Positions 38,198-49,222 are shown, counted from the first letter of the stretch. The stretch is 64,000 nt of DNA from Halobacillus halophilus (GCF_020171985.1 NZ_JAIVAL010000001.1:186001-250000), one strand, 5' to 3'. Notes: generated by a model from the letters alone, not told the origin. Made by a program: numbers and translations.

Positions 38198-39373
38198 ATG
38201 AAGGGTTTTGAATATTTACAGGAACAATTAGATGAAATGAAGAATGAAGGAACATTTAGAAGTTTGATTCCTTTGGAGTCAGCTCAAGGGTCGAGAGTGA
38301 AGATTAAAGGAAAAGAAGTCATTCAGCTTTCCTCTAATAATTATTTAGGTTTAACCTCTCATCCAAAGATGAAGAAGGCTGCGGAAAAAGCTAACGAAGA
38401 ATACGGGGTTGGTACAGGATCTGTTCGTACCATTGCGGGAACATTGCAAATGCATGAAGAATTTGAAAAGAAACTTGCAAAATTCAAACACACAGAAGCA
38501 GCTCTTGTGTTTCAATCCGGATTCACTACCAACCAGGGAGTACTTTCTTCCATTTTAGGAAAAGAAGATGTAGTTATTTCTGATGAATTGAACCACGCCT
38601 CCATTATCGATGGCATTCGCTTAACGAAAGCAGATCGAAAAATTTATAAGCATGTGGACATGAAGTCTTTAGAAGAAGCCCTGCAGGCAAGTTCTGAATA
38701 CCGTACACGTTTGGTCGTAACGGACGGAGTGTTTTCCATGGATGGTAATATTGCACCGCTGCCGGAAATTGTCGATCTTGCCGAAAAGTATAATGCCCTT
38801 ATTATGGTTGATGATGCCCATGCGAGCGGTGTTCTGGGAGATAATGGACGCGGAACAGTAAATCATTTTAATCTTGATGGTCGTGTTCATATTCAAGTGG
38901 GTACCTTAAGTAAAGCGATTGGGGTACTTGGTGGATATGTTGCCAGTACGCAAACACTCAGGGAATACTTAATTCATAAAGGACGTCCATTTTTGTTCAG
39001 CACCTCTCATCCGCCTGCAGTTACAGCGGCTAACGATGCAGCTATCGATGTACTTCTGGATGAACCGGAATTAATTGAAAAGCTTTGGGATAACACAAAA
39101 TACTTTAAAGACGGACTCTCTTCTCTCGGGTTTGATACAGGCATCAGTGAGACCCCAGTCACGCCTGTTATGATTGGAGACGATGCCCTGACCCATAAAT
39201 TCTCTGATGAGTTATTTGCACACGGGGTATTCGCTCAAGGGATTGTCTTCCCAACTGTACAGCGTGGAAAGGGAAGGGTTCGTACCATCGTAACAGCAGA
39301 GCATTCAAAAGAAGAGCTTAAAGAAGCATTGGATGCATTTGAAGCCGTTGGTAAAAAATTAGGGATTATATAA
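38198..39373 (+). CDS. kbl: Glycine C-acetyltransferase (2-amino-3-ketobutyrate CoA ligase)
   Basis: Kbl splits 2-amino-3-oxobutyrate with CoA into glycine and acetyl-CoA, completing threonine degradation after Tdh. The 391-residue alpha-oxoamine synthase has [12 protein letters not shown] near residue 45, the aspartate of [11 protein letters not shown] near 205, and the PLP lysine in [13 protein letters not shown] near 240. It follows tdh after 19 bases with AAGGAGGAA as ribosome site. Confidence 0.96.
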   Translation: MKGFEYLQEQLDEMKNEGTFRSLIPLESAQGSRVKIKGKEVIQLSSNNYLGLTSHPKMKKAAEKANEEYGVGTGSVRTIAGTLQMHEEFEKKLAKFKHTEAALVFQSGFTTNQGVLSSILGKEDVVISDELNHASIIDGIRLTKADRKIYKHVDMKSLEEALQASSEYRTRLVVTDGVFSMDGNIAPLPEIVDLAEKYNALIMVDDAHASGVLGDNGRGTVNHFNLDGRVHIQVGTLSKAIGVLGGYVASTQTLREYLIHKGRPFLFSTSHPPAVTAANDAAIDVLLDEPELIEKLWDNTKYFKDGLSSLGFDTGISETPVTPVMIGDDALTHKFSDELFAHGVFAQGIVFPTVQRGKGRVRTIVTAEHSKEELKEALDAFEAVGKKLGII

Positions 39374-39382
39374 TTACTTGGT

Positions 39383-39418
39383 AAGCCGCTATGATCATTA
39401 GTCATGGTGGCTTTTTTT
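39383..39418 (+). terminator. tdh-kbl terminator
   Basis: AAGCCGCTATGA pairs with TCATGGTGGCTT (one G-U and one mismatch) and is followed by TTTTT. Confidence 0.75.
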
Positions 39419-39534
39419 CATAAAAACTGATACTATTTTGGAGAATGAAGATAAATTCTCTATTCTACTTAAAATTCAGAGAAAAACTTGATATAATAAG
39501 ACAGTTAGAAGGCTCGGCTTGAAAGGAGATCGCA

Positions 39535-41106
39535 ATGAACGAACAACAGCGAAAAGACATGTCGCAAATTCGTCAGGTTAATCCCGAAGAATCGGCATCA
39601 GATAGAGATAATTTGAATCGTCTGAAAGAGAAAACTAGTGAAGATTTCATGAAATATTTTGAAACTACTTATCAGCCTCCAAATATGAGGGATGCGCAGC
39701 GCAGAAAGAAAAAAGAAACAGATGTGCATTATGATTTTACAATACCTGAAGATATGGATCAGTCTGGTAAAGGAAAAAAATATATGATCCGTACATACGG
39801 GTGTCAAATGAACGAACATGACACAGAGGTTATGGCCGGAATATTTGAAGAAATGGGATATGAGTCTACTTCGGATACAAAAGAAGCGGATATTATCCTT
39901 CTTAATACTTGTGCGATAAGAGAGAATGCCGAGAACAAGGTTTTTGGTGAAATTGGTCATTTAAAACCATTAAAAATGGAAAACCCGAATTTAATCATTG
40001 GGGTTTGTGGATGTATGTCTCAAGAAGAATCCGTTGTAAATCGAATCTTGAAGAAACACCCATTCATTGATTTGATTTTTGGGACACATAACATTCACAG
40101 GCTGCCTCAGCTTGTAAAAGAAGCTATGTTCGGAAAAGAAATGGTTATTGATGTTTGGTCCAAAGAGGGAGACATCATCGAAAACCTTCCGCGTTCCCGT
40201 AAAGGCAAGATTAAAGCATGGGTGAATATCATGTACGGCTGTGATAAGTTCTGCACGTATTGCATTGTTCCCTATACACGAGGCAAAGAACGCAGCCGAT
40301 TACCAGCTGATATAATTCAGGAAGTAAGGCACTTGGCTGCCCAGGGATATAAAGAAATTACGTTACTTGGTCAAAACGTGAACGCTTACGGTAAAGACCT
40401 TGATTTAGAATACGGCCTTGGGGACTTGATGGATGAGCTGCGAAGCATAGATATTCCGCGCGTCAGGTTTACGACCTCTCACCCTCGTGACTTTGATGAT
40501 CGTCTCATTGAGGTGCTTGCCAAGGGCGGTAATATGCTTGATCATATTCACCTTCCTGTCCAGTCAGGTAATACAGATGTCCTTAAAATCATGGGCCGTA
40601 AATATTCCAGAGAAGAATATCTGGAGCTTGTGAAAAGAATAAGAAAAGCTATGCCCGACGCTACTCTCACGACAGATATTATCGTTGGTTTCCCAAATGA
40701 AACTGAAGAACAGTTCCAGGATACTCTGTCCCTTGTAGAAGAAGTTGGATTTGAAGCGGCTTACACATTTATCTATTCTCCAAGAGAAAATACTCCAGCT
40801 GCTAAAATGAAAGATAACGTTTCTATGGAAGAGAAAAAAGATCGTCTGCAACGCTTGAATAAGCTGGTTAATGAACAATCAGCTCAAGCGATGAAGCAAT
40901 ATGAAGGCGAGATCGTTCATGTGCTTGTGGAGGGTGAAAGTAAAAATAATGAGGAAGTACTGGCTGGATACACGAAGCGAAACAAACTAGTCAATTTCCG
41001 TGCTCCTAGATCATCCATCGGGCAGATTATACCGGTGAAAATAACTAAAGCGAAAACCTGGTCTCTAGATGGAGAAATGGTGGAAGCAAGCGTAGAGGTG
41101 AAGTAA
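39535..41106 (+). CDS. miaB: tRNA-2-methylthio-N6-dimethylallyladenosine synthase MiaB
   Basis: MiaB adds the methylthio group to i6A37 in tRNAs; MiaA, which makes i6A37, is encoded at 47979. The 523-residue protein has a Bacillus-type N-terminal extension, the UPF0004 domain ([13 protein letters not shown] near residue 85), the radical-SAM cluster CDKFCTYC near 235 and a C-terminal TRAM domain. ATG at 39535 follows GAAAGGAGATC. The ymcA start follows its stop directly. Confidence 0.97.
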   Translation: MNEQQRKDMSQIRQVNPEESASDRDNLNRLKEKTSEDFMKYFETTYQPPNMRDAQRRKKKETDVHYDFTIPEDMDQSGKGKKYMIRTYGCQMNEHDTEVMAGIFEEMGYESTSDTKEADIILLNTCAIRENAENKVFGEIGHLKPLKMENPNLIIGVCGCMSQEESVVNRILKKHPFIDLIFGTHNIHRLPQLVKEAMFGKEMVIDVWSKEGDIIENLPRSRKGKIKAWVNIMYGCDKFCTYCIVPYTRGKERSRLPADIIQEVRHLAAQGYKEITLLGQNVNAYGKDLDLEYGLGDLMDELRSIDIPRVRFTTSHPRDFDDRLIEVLAKGGNMLDHIHLPVQSGNTDVLKIMGRKYSREEYLELVKRIRKAMPDATLTTDIIVGFPNETEEQFQDTLSLVEEVGFEAAYTFIYSPRENTPAAKMKDNVSMEEKKDRLQRLNKLVNEQSAQAMKQYEGEIVHVLVEGESKNNEEVLAGYTKRNKLVNFRAPRSSIGQIIPVKITKAKTWSLDGEMVEASVEVK

Positions 41107-41529
41107 ATGGCAGAGTACACTAGAAAGCAAGTAGTAGATGAAGCTCACAAACTAGCCAATATGATGGCGAATATAGAAGAAATCGACCGCTTCAAGCAGT
41201 TGGAAGCGAAGTTGAATGAAAACCAGAAAGTTCAATCTCATATAAAAAAGATTAAAGCGTTACAAAAACAAGCTGTAAACTTCCAGGCTTATGGAAAGTC
41301 AGAAGCATTAGAGCGTGTAGAAAAAGAAATTGATCGTCTGCAGGATGAGCTGGATGAAATTCCTGTAGTAGCTGAATTTAAAGAAAGTCAAACCGTCATT
41401 AATGATATCCTGCAAATGGTATCGAGCACCATTTCGCGTGAAGTGACAAACGAAGTCATCCGCTCTACAGGCGGGGACCTGCTTAAAGGTGAAACGGGAT
41501 CAAAAACAAAAGGAAGCAGCTGCGGCTAA
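41107..41529 (+). CDS. ymcA: YmcA, RNase Y specificity factor subunit
   Basis: This 140-residue helical protein of the YlbF/YmcA family has EIDRFKQLEAKLNENQKVQ and ends with a Cys-containing tail (SSCG). YmcA, with YlbF and YaaT, forms an Fe-S complex that assists RNase Y and affects competence, biofilm and sporulation in B. subtilis. It begins directly after the miaB stop, within the same transcript, and is closed by a terminator. Confidence 0.92.
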   Translation: MAEYTRKQVVDEAHKLANMMANIEEIDRFKQLEAKLNENQKVQSHIKKIKALQKQAVNFQAYGKSEALERVEKEIDRLQDELDEIPVVAEFKESQTVINDILQMVSSTISREVTNEVIRSTGGDLLKGETGSKTKGSSCG

Positions 41530-41578
41530 TTCCCTGATTTGATATCACAAAAAAATATTTTTTTCGCTCAAATACATG

Positions 41579-41617
41579 TCCGCCATAGGGTTTATCCCTT
41601 TGGCGGAATTTTTTTCG
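41579..41617 (+). terminator. miaB-ymcA terminator
   Basis: TCCGCCATAGGG and CCCTTTGGCGGA form a 12-bp stem with one mismatch and are followed by ATTTTTTT. Confidence 0.87.
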
Positions 41618-41681
41618 TACAGTTTTTTGGGCTCTTGCATAGAATGAATTAAACACGTCCTTAGGTCTTTATCATGTTAGT

Positions 41682-41710
41682 AACCATTCGCCCAACCCCT
41701 GCATAGGATG
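41682..41710 (+). promoter_or_regulatory. Candidate mother-cell (SigK-type) promoter of cotE
   Basis: AACC at 41682-41685 and CATAGGATG at 41702-41710, with 16 bases between, resemble mACm and CATAnnnTA; the last base deviates. cotE of B. subtilis is transcribed by SigE and SigK. A separate SigE promoter could not be identified. Confidence 0.4.
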
Positions 41711-41739
41711 GGTGGTAGAATAAGGAGGAGTGAAACCCT

Positions 41740-42312
41740 ATGTCTTTTTTTGAGCGTGATTACAGGGAGATCATTACTAAAGCTGTAATTGGGAAAGGTA
41801 AAAAGTTTACAGAATCCACGCACACGATCAGCCCCTCGCACCGCCCGACAAGTATCCTGGGTTGTTGGGTCATCAATCACATTTACAATGCAAAGAAAAA
41901 AGGGGAGCATGTGGAGGTCTCGGGAAGCTATGATGTAAATGTCTGGTATTCGTATAATGATAATACGAAAACCGAAGTAGTCACAGAACGAGTGAACTAT
42001 TGTGATCTTGTTAAACTCTCTATTAAAGATGACAATTGTATTCATGACGACGTGGAAGTTATTGCTAAAGTTGTTCAACAGCCTAATTGCTTAGAGGCAA
42101 ATATAACGGCCAATGGTCAAAAGATCGTGGTAGAAGTGGAAAGAGAATTTACAGTGGATGTTATTGGAGAAACTAAACTTTGTGTGAAAGTTGACCCGCA
42201 TGGCTGTGATAAGGATGAAGATTATGAATATGAGCTATCATCTGATGATTTTTCAACTATTGAAACTGATTTTCTTCCTTCATCCAGCAGTGACGACGAT
42301 AAGCACGATTAG
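41740..42312 (+). CDS. cotE: Outer spore coat morphogenetic protein CotE
   Basis: CotE organises assembly of the outer spore coat. The 190-residue protein matches CotE closely: [20 protein letters not shown] at the start, [19 protein letters not shown] near residue 67 and [12 protein letters not shown] near 110, with a Ser/Asp/Glu-rich acidic C-terminal tail. ATG at 41740 follows AAGGAGGAG. It lies between ymcA and mutS, as in B. subtilis. Confidence 0.96.
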   Translation: MSFFERDYREIITKAVIGKGKKFTESTHTISPSHRPTSILGCWVINHIYNAKKKGEHVEVSGSYDVNVWYSYNDNTKTEVVTERVNYCDLVKLSIKDDNCIHDDVEVIAKVVQQPNCLEANITANGQKIVVEVEREFTVDVIGETKLCVKVDPHGCDKDEDYEYELSSDDFSTIETDFLPSSSSDDDKHD

Positions 42313-42320
42313 ATACAGAT

Positions 42321-42356
42321 TCCTTGCTGACTTCAGCGAGGATTTTCTTTTTTTTA
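42321..42356 (+). terminator. cotE terminator
   Basis: TCCTTGCTGA and TCAGCGAGGA form a 10-bp stem with one G-U pair and a two-base gap, followed by TTTTCTTTTTTTT. Confidence 0.8.
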
Positions 42357-42543
42357 ACAGTCAAAGCTTAGCATAGATGTATCGTAACTCTAAGGATTTC
42401 TGAAAGTTGACGACAGGTTTTTTTAGAAAGGGGAGGGTAACATTTTCCTTTCTTGAGTTGAGTATGCTTTCGTTCAAGAGAGATAAGGTTGTGTGCTATA
42501 ATTGGAGCAGTATGAACACAGAACGTTTTGGAGGATTGACTTT

Positions 42544-45123
42544 ATGGCACAATATACACCTATGATGCAGCAATATTTAAAGATCAAAGCTGAAAATAAA
42601 GATGCTTTTCTTTTCTTTCGTCTCGGAGATTTTTATGAAATGTTTTTTAACGATGCGCTTCGTGCTTCCAAAGAGCTCGAAATTACATTAACAAGCCGGG
42701 ATGGCGGGGCTGAAGATCGGATACCCATGTGCGGAGTTCCTTATCATTCGGCTGAAAATTACATAAAGCAACTAGTTGAAAAAGGATTTAAAGTAGCGAT
42801 CTGTGAGCAAGTGGAAGATCCAAAAGTGGCCAAGGGAGTGGTAAGGCGTGAGGTAGTACAGCTGATTACTCCCGGGACAGTCATGGAAGGCAGTATGCTT
42901 GAGGAAAAGGAAAACAACTATCTTGCATCCCTCAGTGAGTTTAATGATGGTACGTACACGGTAAGCTACAACGACCTGACCACAGGAGAAAACAATGTGG
43001 CATTAATTACTGGAGGGTTTGATGCAGCAATCAGTGAATTGTACAGTCGACCTGTGAAAGAAATTGTGGTAGCAAGTGACTTTAATCACGAACAGCAGGA
43101 AATCCTTAAAGATCGACTCGGTTATACTATTTCTCATCAGGATGAAACATCCATACAAGAAGAATTTCAAGAACTAGTAAAAGAGGTTCATCAAGACAAG
43201 CTTCTGATTGGCTTTGGCCGTTTGCTGCAATATATTCAATTAACTCAAAAACGCTCCCTGGATCATTTGCAGCCTGTTCGAGTCGTTGAATTAAATCAGT
43301 ATATGACCCTTGATATGTATTCAAAAAGAAATCTGGAGTTAGTCGAAACTCTCCGTAAACAAGGAAAGTCTGGCAGCTTATTGTCGGTGGTTGATAAGAC
43401 AATTACAGCTATGGGAGCAAGGATGTTAAAGAAATGGATGGAACGTCCTCTTCTTACAAAGCAAGCGATAGAAGATCGGCATGATCAGGTAGAAGGGTTA
43501 TTGGATCAGTTTTTCGAGCGGGAAACCCTTAGAGAGCAATTAACTTCAGTGTATGATCTCGAACGGCTCGCGGGTCGTGTAGCCTACGGTAATGTGAATG
43601 CCAGAGATCTAATTCAAGTGCGAAATTCGTTGCGAAAAATTCCTGAAATTCTGGAAACGCTAGGATCCTTCAATCACCCTTCTATGAAGCATCTCTACGA
43701 AAAAATAGATCCGCTTCATGAACTCAAAGAATTATTAGAAGGCAGTATAGCGGAGGACCCGCCGATCACGATTAAAGAAGGTGGACTAATTCAAGACGGT
43801 TTTCATCAGCAGCTGGATGAATATCGGGATGCTTCAAGAAATGGGAAGCAATGGATTGCACAACTTGAGAAAAAAGAAAGAGAAGCCACTGGAATCAGGT
43901 CTCTTAAAATCGGCTACAATCGTGTGTTCGGATATTATATTGAAGTAACGAAGGCGAATTTGCGTCACCTTCCTGAAGGAATGTACGAACGGAAGCAGAC
44001 ATTGACGAATGCCGAACGGTTTATTACACCTGAGTTAAAAGAAAAAGAAACTATGATTCTTGAAGCCCAGGAGAAAAGTGTGGATTTAGAATATGAACTT
44101 TTTCTTGAAGTAAGGGAAAAAGTGAAAACGTATGTTCAGGAACTTCAGCGATTAGCTGAACAAATTAGTCGTATTGATGTACTTCAGGGATTTGCTCAAA
44201 TTGCTGAAACAAATGGGTATGTCCGCCCTGTATACCGAGAAGCCAGATTAGTCGACATCAAGCAGGGGCGTCACCCTGTGGTAGAAAATGTTCTTAAAGA
44301 TGAAACCTTCGTTCCTAATGATATTTATATGAATGAACATACAGACGTTCTTCTTATTACGGGCCCGAATATGTCAGGTAAAAGTACGTACATGAGGCAG
44401 CTTGCGCTGATCGCAATTCTTGGCCAAATGGGTAGTTTTATACCTTGTGAATCTGCTACTCTTCCAATATTTGATCAAATTTTTACTAGAATCGGAGCGG
44501 CGGATGATCTTGTTTCCGGTCAAAGTACCTTTATGGTCGAGATGCTTGAAGCGAACCATGCGCTTAGTAATGCGACAGAACACAGTATGATCCTGCTTGA
44601 TGAAATAGGACGCGGTACAAGCACTTACGATGGTATGGCACTTGCACAATCGATCGTGGAGCATATCCACGAGCATATACGTGCAAAAACATTGTTCTCC
44701 ACGCATTATCATGAGTTAACTTCTCTAGAAGACCAGCTTGAGCGATTGAAAAATGTCCATGTTCGTGCGGAAGAATACGAAGGAAATGTGGTGTTTCTCC
44801 ATCAGATTAAAGATGGCCCGGCAGATGAGAGTTACGGTATTCACGTAGCGAAACTTGCAGATCTCCCTCATTCTTTAATTAATCGCGCCACCGCTCTTCT
44901 CACGCAATTCGAAAATTCCAATTCGTCTTCTCCAGAATCGAGCGCATCCTTAGAAGAGGAGCAGCTTACCATGTTTGTAGAAGAGCAGAAACCTAACGCG
45001 AAAAAAGGAACGAAATCAAAGTCAAATGTAGAATCCTACCTTAAAGGACTGGATTTAATGGAAATGACACCGATGGATGCTATGAATGAGCTATATCAAT
45101 TACAAAAACGAATCAAATCATAA
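42544..45123 (+). CDS. mutS: DNA mismatch repair protein MutS
   Basis: MutS recognises mismatches and recruits MutL. The 859-residue protein has the mismatch-binding domain with [11 protein letters not shown] near residue 25, the connector, lever and clamp domains, and the ABC-type ATPase with [13 protein letters not shown] near residue 606 and [14 protein letters not shown] near 682. The start is the ATG at 42544 after TTGGAGGA. A TATAAT at 42497-42502 with a weak upstream -35 (TTCAAG) may be the promoter. It is followed by mutL after 13 bases. Confidence 0.97.
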   Translation: MAQYTPMMQQYLKIKAENKDAFLFFRLGDFYEMFFNDALRASKELEITLTSRDGGAEDRIPMCGVPYHSAENYIKQLVEKGFKVAICEQVEDPKVAKGVVRREVVQLITPGTVMEGSMLEEKENNYLASLSEFNDGTYTVSYNDLTTGENNVALITGGFDAAISELYSRPVKEIVVASDFNHEQQEILKDRLGYTISHQDETSIQEEFQELVKEVHQDKLLIGFGRLLQYIQLTQKRSLDHLQPVRVVELNQYMTLDMYSKRNLELVETLRKQGKSGSLLSVVDKTITAMGARMLKKWMERPLLTKQAIEDRHDQVEGLLDQFFERETLREQLTSVYDLERLAGRVAYGNVNARDLIQVRNSLRKIPEILETLGSFNHPSMKHLYEKIDPLHELKELLEGSIAEDPPITIKEGGLIQDGFHQQLDEYRDASRNGKQWIAQLEKKEREATGIRSLKIGYNRVFGYYIEVTKANLRHLPEGMYERKQTLTNAERFITPELKEKETMILEAQEKSVDLEYELFLEVREKVKTYVQELQRLAEQISRIDVLQGFAQIAETNGYVRPVYREARLVDIKQGRHPVVENVLKDETFVPNDIYMNEHTDVLLITGPNMSGKSTYMRQLALIAILGQMGSFIPCESATLPIFDQIFTRIGAADDLVSGQSTFMVEMLEANHALSNATEHSMILLDEIGRGTSTYDGMALAQSIVEHIHEHIRAKTLFSTHYHELTSLEDQLERLKNVHVRAEEYEGNVVFLHQIKDGPADESYGIHVAKLADLPHSLINRATALLTQFENSNSSSPESSASLEEEQLTMFVEEQKPNAKKGTKSKSNVESYLKGLDLMEMTPMDAMNELYQLQKRIKS

Positions 45124-45136
45124 AGGAGGAACAGAG

Positions 45137-47005
45137 ATGGCGCATGTTCAACTTATGCCTGACCATTTATCCAATAAAATAGCTGCTGGAGAAGTTGTGG
45201 AGCGGCCAGCCTCTGTTGTCAAAGAACTCGCTGAGAACAGTATTGATGCAGGCGCATCTTGGATTACAATTGAACTAATGGAAGCTGGTTTACAAAAGAT
45301 ACGCATTACAGACAATGGGGCAGGGATGGAAGAGGAAGACTGTGAAAGAGCTTTTTACCGTCATGCTACGAGTAAAATCAGTAGTGAGAATGATCTATTT
45401 CACGTACGGACATTGGGCTTTCGCGGGGAAGCACTGGCCAGTATTGCAGCCGTAAGCCGCTTGAGGGTTCAAACATCTACAGGAGACCAAGCTGGAACGA
45501 AACTCGACTTAGAGGGCGGAAAATTAATGAACAAAAGCAAAAGTGATGCCAGGCAGGGAACGGACATCACCGTCGAAGAACTGTTCTTTAATACTCCGGC
45601 TCGTTTAAAATATATGAAGACGATCCACACAGAGCTTGGTCATATTACGGATGTTCTAAACCGTATGGCGCTCGCTCATCCAGAAATTAAATTTAAATGC
45701 ATTCATAATGATAAAGAAATATTTCAGACCAATGGCAGGGGAGACTTGCTACAGGTAATTGCAAAAATATATGGTGTGAATGTAGCAAGGAAAATGATCC
45801 CTATACAAGCGGAGACGCTGGACTTCAAAGTAACTGGCTATATTGCAAAACCTGAAGTGTACCGTGCTTCCCGTAGTTATATGTCAACTATTATTAATGG
45901 ACGTTTTATTCGCAGCGTTCCCTTGAACAAAGCAATATTACAGGGGTACCACACTTTACTCCCGATTGGGAAAAGTCCAATTGTGGTGCTTAATATTGAA
46001 ATGGACCCCATACTGGTAGATGTGAATGTGCATCCCGCTAAATTAGAAGTCCGCTTCAGTAAAGAAAAGGAATTATTTGAAGCCTTGCAGGAATCCATTA
46101 CAAAAGCATTTCGAGAGCAAAGACTAATTCCTGAGGTTCAGCATGCTAACCCTAAACCGGAAAAGAAAGAGAAATCCACTCAAGGGTCTTTTGATTTTTA
46201 TACGGAGCATAAAAGCGCAGCTCAAGATGCTGCAAGGCGTTCAATGGATTCTATTACAAATGATGTCTCAGATTATAAGGATGCACAGGAGGGGGCTTCC
46301 CTTTACAGACAGCAGGATACACTAGTAAAAGAAGAAGTGCCTGTATTTGAGACTGAGGAAAGCCCTGTCAATGAAGAACAGGATCGCGAAGACATTTCTA
46401 TAAAAGAAGAGAAGGTGCCAAGCCGTGTACCGGCAATGCATCCTGTTGGGCAGGTGCACGGCACTTATATCATTGCTCAAAATGAAGATGGAATGTACAT
46501 CGTAGATCAGCACGCCGCACAAGAAAGAATTAAATATGAATTTTTCAGAGATAAACTAGCAGAAGTAGATCATGAAGTTCAAGAATTACTAGTGCCGCTC
46601 ACTTTTGATTTCAGTAGACAGGAATCATTAAAAATTGAGGAATACAAAGATGAGCTTGAAAAAGTTGGTTTATTCTTTGAGACATTCGGAGAGCAAAGTT
46701 ATATTATCCGAAGTCATCCACAGTGGTTTCCGAAAGGTTTCGAAGAAGAAGTTATTCACGAGATAATTGATCAGTTAATGAATGAAGATCGGATTAATGT
46801 GCTTAAATTAAGGGAAGAAGCAGCTATTCTTATGTCCTGCAAACGGTCCATTAAAGCGAATCATTATTTGGATCAGGCGGGGATGTCCAGGTTATTAGAG
46901 GATTTAAGATTGTCCACCGATCCATTTACGTGTCCGCACGGGCGTCCAATTATCGTTCACTTCTCAGAGTATGAAATGGAGAAGATGTTTAAAAGGGTTA
47001 TGTAA
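45137..47005 (+). CDS. mutL: DNA mismatch repair protein MutL
   Basis: MutL links mismatch recognition to strand incision. The 622-residue protein has the GHKL ATPase domain ([19 protein letters not shown], then DAGA, DNGAGM and GFRGEAL), a variable linker at about 335-430, and a C-terminal domain with the endonuclease motif [12 protein letters not shown] near residue 456 and the metal-site motifs [10 protein letters not shown] and CPHGRP. So it is an endonuclease-active MutL, as in organisms without MutH. ATG at 45137 follows AAAGGAGGAA. Confidence 0.97.
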   Translation: MAHVQLMPDHLSNKIAAGEVVERPASVVKELAENSIDAGASWITIELMEAGLQKIRITDNGAGMEEEDCERAFYRHATSKISSENDLFHVRTLGFRGEALASIAAVSRLRVQTSTGDQAGTKLDLEGGKLMNKSKSDARQGTDITVEELFFNTPARLKYMKTIHTELGHITDVLNRMALAHPEIKFKCIHNDKEIFQTNGRGDLLQVIAKIYGVNVARKMIPIQAETLDFKVTGYIAKPEVYRASRSYMSTIINGRFIRSVPLNKAILQGYHTLLPIGKSPIVVLNIEMDPILVDVNVHPAKLEVRFSKEKELFEALQESITKAFREQRLIPEVQHANPKPEKKEKSTQGSFDFYTEHKSAAQDAARRSMDSITNDVSDYKDAQEGASLYRQQDTLVKEEVPVFETEESPVNEEQDREDISIKEEKVPSRVPAMHPVGQVHGTYIIAQNEDGMYIVDQHAAQERIKYEFFRDKLAEVDHEVQELLVPLTFDFSRQESLKIEEYKDELEKVGLFFETFGEQSYIIRSHPQWFPKGFEEEVIHEIIDQLMNEDRINVLKLREEAAILMSCKRSIKANHYLDQAGMSRLLEDLRLSTDPFTCPHGRPIIVHFSEYEMEKMFKRVM

Positions 47006-47014
47006 TGGACACTT

Positions 47015-47057
47015 AAAAAAGGTCAGCACCTATACCGCGGGTGCTGACCTTTTTTTA
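47015..47057. terminator. Bidirectional terminator between mutL and the zinc-ribbon gene
   Basis: AAAAAAGGTCAGCACC at 47015-47030 and GGTGCTGACCTTTTTT at 47040-47055 are perfect reverse complements, with A and T runs that serve both converging transcripts. Confidence 0.88.
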
Positions 47058-47060
47058 TTA

Positions 47061-47273
47061 TTAAGATCTTGTCCATTTTTTCAATCCGTCCAATTGTTTT
47101 CTGAGCTTACTCAAGGCTTCAGAATTCTCCAGATGAATTTCAGTCTGGCATGCTGGGCAGGTGATGGTTTGGTCCGTTCCGAAAACGGAGCTCGTACCAA
47201 TCTCTATGTCTTCATTACAATGAGGACACTGCAAATTCACTTTTTGACCTTTAAATTTTTCTTTAGCATCCAT
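47061..47273 (-). CDS. Small zinc-ribbon protein
   Basis: This 70-residue protein has two CxxC pairs (CPHC at 16-19 and CPAC at 39-42), a classic zinc ribbon, followed by a charged helix (SEALSKLRKQLDGLKK). The ribosome site AAAGGAGGAG is strong and correctly spaced on the minus strand. I do not recognise a functional family. It is convergent with mutL and downstream of the XRE regulator, from which it is separated by a strong terminator, so it is probably a separate unit. Confidence 0.75.
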   Translation of the reverse strand: MDAKEKFKGQKVNLQCPHCNEDIEIGTSSVFGTDQTITCPACQTEIHLENSEALSKLRKQLDGLKKWTRS

Positions 47274-47350
47274 AGATTATATCTCCTCCTTTATACTAGG
47301 ATTCGACAGAAACTAATAATTACCTGTTTATGGATATATATTCCAGAAAA

Positions 47351-47410
47351 ATAAAAAGCCAACTTTAATTGACATAATATATTTATGATCAATTAAGGTT
47401 GGCTTTTTAT
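47351..47410 (-). terminator. Terminator of the XRE regulator gene
   Basis: The arms at 47351-47372 and 47389-47410 pair over 22 bases with a single G-U pair and a 16-base loop. Read on the minus strand it ends in a T run (GGCTTTTTAT). Confidence 0.85.
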
Positions 47411-47432
47411 CCGCTTTATAGGGGAGGGGGGC

Positions 47433-47792
47433 TTACGATATATTTTTTTGCTGTAATAAAAATCGGAAGTAATTGTCAATTTGTTTTATATCATCAGGCT
47501 GGATGCCGAACCAGGCCTTTTTATCAAAAAAGACAGGTTTGTCATATCCTTTTGTTTCAAGGAGCTGTTTGATCTCTCTAATTTCATCTTCTTTTTCATC
47601 GCTCATACCCAGTAAGTAATCGGCAGTGGTTTGAAGCGCGTGAGCAATCTTTGTTAAATCACTCAAATCTGGAGAAGTGTAATTCCTTTCCCAGTTTGAC
47701 ACGACCTGCGGAGAGACACCGACCTTTTCAGCCAAGTTCGATTGGGTTAACCTTCGATTTTTTCTTAATGAACGAATTCTTTCATGAACCAC
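47433..47792 (-). CDS. XRE-family transcriptional regulator
   Basis: This 119-residue protein has an N-terminal Cro/CI-type HTH (LRKNRRLTQSNLAEKVGVSP, then QVVSNWERNYTSPDL) and an uncharacterised C-terminal half with ETKGYDKPVFFDKKAWFGI. Similar regulators in Bacillaceae control immunity or stress genes, but no target is evident here. I place the start at the GTG at 47792, 9 bases after AAAGGAGG on the minus strand; the longer frame from 47825 would run through that ribosome site. The gene is divergent from miaA and faces a four-copy operator array. Confidence 0.82.
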   Translation of the reverse strand: MVHERIRSLRKNRRLTQSNLAEKVGVSPQVVSNWERNYTSPDLSDLTKIAHALQTTADYLLGMSDEKEDEIREIKQLLETKGYDKPVFFDKKAWFGIQPDDIKQIDNYFRFLLQQKNIS

Positions 47793-47826
47793 TGTGGACG
47801 CCTCCTTTTTTATACTATAACACAAA

Positions 47827-47909
47827 CTAACGAATCTCGATAGTATAACTAACGAATATTTTGATTTATACTAACGGATTTCGTTAGTAGTGGTAACGGA
47901 TTACGTTAG
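47827..47909. promoter_or_regulatory. Array of four 17-bp operators at 22-bp spacing
   Basis: Inverted repeats of the form CTAACG-N5-CGTTAG start at 47827, 47849, 47871 and 47893, exactly 22 bases apart. The third copy is perfect; the fourth has one change in the left arm; the first has one in the right arm (CGATAG); the second has a degenerate right arm (TTTGAT). They fill the divergent gap between the XRE gene and miaA. Autoregulatory binding by the XRE protein is the simplest reading. Confidence 0.7.
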
Positions 47910-47978
47910 TTTATGCTCTGAGGTATGATTCCTATGCGATTCATGTATAATGGGTAACAGTGATGGAGGTGTGAAAAT

Positions 47979-48908
47979 ATGAAGCCATTAGTCATTTCTG
48001 TAGTTGGCCCAACGGCTGTTGGTAAATCAAAACTTGGGGTTGAAATTGCGAAACGTTTTGGAGGAGAAGTCATCAGCGGAGATTCAATGCAGATTTATAA
48101 ATCGATGGATATTGGAACGGCTAAGGTTACGGAACAGGAAATGCAAGGTATTCCTCATCACCTGGTTGATATTAAAGAACCGGACGAAAGTTTTTCTGTA
48201 GCTGAATTTCAGAATAAGGTTCAAAGTCTTATACGGACGATCAGTTCTCGGGGAAAGGTACCCGTGATTGTTGGCGGTACCGGATTATACATACAGGCTA
48301 CGCTTTACAATTTTAATTTTTCTGAGGAAAAAAGGGATGAGCAGGTGATCAAGCGTCTGGAAAAGGAAGCTTCCGAGTATGGTATGGAAGCTCTGTACCA
48401 ACGTTTGCAATCGGTCGATCCTGAACAGGCAGAAAAAGTCCACCCAAACAATGAACGGCGTGTATTGAGAGCGTTGGAAGTTTATGAAACTACAGGCAAA
48501 GTGATGAGTGATTATCAGAAACAGCAGAGCAATGAATCACCTTTCCGCCCTGTCATTGTTGGTCTTGAAATGGAAAGAGAAGAGTTGTATAACCGAATTA
48601 ATCGAAGGGTCGATCAAATGGTAGAAGAGGGTTTAATCGCAGAGGTGAAATGTTTATACGATAAAGGATATGAACATACACAGGCGATGAAGGCCATTGG
48701 TTACAAAGAGTTTATCCCTTACTTTAATGGAGAATACAATGTGGATCGTGCAGTGGAGCTGCTCAAAAGGAATTCCAGACGCTATGCTAAGAGGCAGTAC
48801 ACTTATTTTCGTAATAAAATGAATGTCCGCTGGTATTTGATTTCAGAGCAGGAGTATGAGGAGAAATTTGAAACAATTTTAAATGATTTAGCAGGAATGA
48901 TGAAGTGA
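47979..48908 (+). CDS. miaA: tRNA dimethylallyltransferase MiaA
   Basis: MiaA transfers the dimethylallyl group to A37 of tRNAs reading UNN codons. The 309-residue protein has the P-loop GPTAVGKSKLG near residue 8, SGDSMQIYKSMDIGTAK near 35 and VGGTGLYIQA near 100. ATG at 47979 follows GGAGGTG. A TATAAT at 47946-47951 is a likely -10. It precedes hfq, the arrangement found in most Bacillaceae. The XRE operator array lies upstream and could affect it. Confidence 0.97.
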   Translation: MKPLVISVVGPTAVGKSKLGVEIAKRFGGEVISGDSMQIYKSMDIGTAKVTEQEMQGIPHHLVDIKEPDESFSVAEFQNKVQSLIRTISSRGKVPVIVGGTGLYIQATLYNFNFSEEKRDEQVIKRLEKEASEYGMEALYQRLQSVDPEQAEKVHPNNERRVLRALEVYETTGKVMSDYQKQQSNESPFRPVIVGLEMEREELYNRINRRVDQMVEEGLIAEVKCLYDKGYEHTQAMKAIGYKEFIPYFNGEYNVDRAVELLKRNSRRYAKRQYTYFRNKMNVRWYLISEQEYEEKFETILNDLAGMMK

Positions 48909-48953
48909 GAAATAGAATGGTACTAATACAGATAGAATAGAGGAGGAAAATCC

Positions 48954-49178
48954 ATGGCTCAATCCGTAAATATCCAAGATAACTACTTAAACCAACTAAG
49001 AAAAGATCGTATGCAAGTGACTGTCTTTCTGCTTAACGGCTTCCAGCTTCGCGGGACTGTGAAGGCATTTGATAATTTTACTGTCCTTCTCGAGACCGAT
49101 GGGAAGCAGCAGTTAATTTTCAAACATGCAATTTCAACGTTTGCTCCGATGAAAAATGTTTCATTGGAGAAAGAATAG
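48954..49178 (+). CDS. hfq: RNA chaperone Hfq
   Basis: This 74-residue protein has the Sm1 motif with [20 protein letters not shown] and the Sm2 motif with [13 protein letters not shown]. Hfq forms hexameric rings that bind small RNAs and mRNAs. ATG at 48954 follows AGAGGAGGA. It lies 45 bases after miaA and is closed by a terminator. Confidence 0.97.
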   Translation: MAQSVNIQDNYLNQLRKDRMQVTVFLLNGFQLRGTVKAFDNFTVLLETDGKQQLIFKHAISTFAPMKNVSLEKE

Positions 49179-49189
49179 AATATTTAAAG

Positions 49190-49222
49190 AACGGACGCTG
49201 TTTAAGCGTCCGTTTTATTTTG
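49190..49222 (+). terminator. miaA-hfq terminator
   Basis: AACGGACGCT and AGCGTCCGTT form a perfect 10-bp stem with a five-base loop, followed by TTATTTT. Confidence 0.85.
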
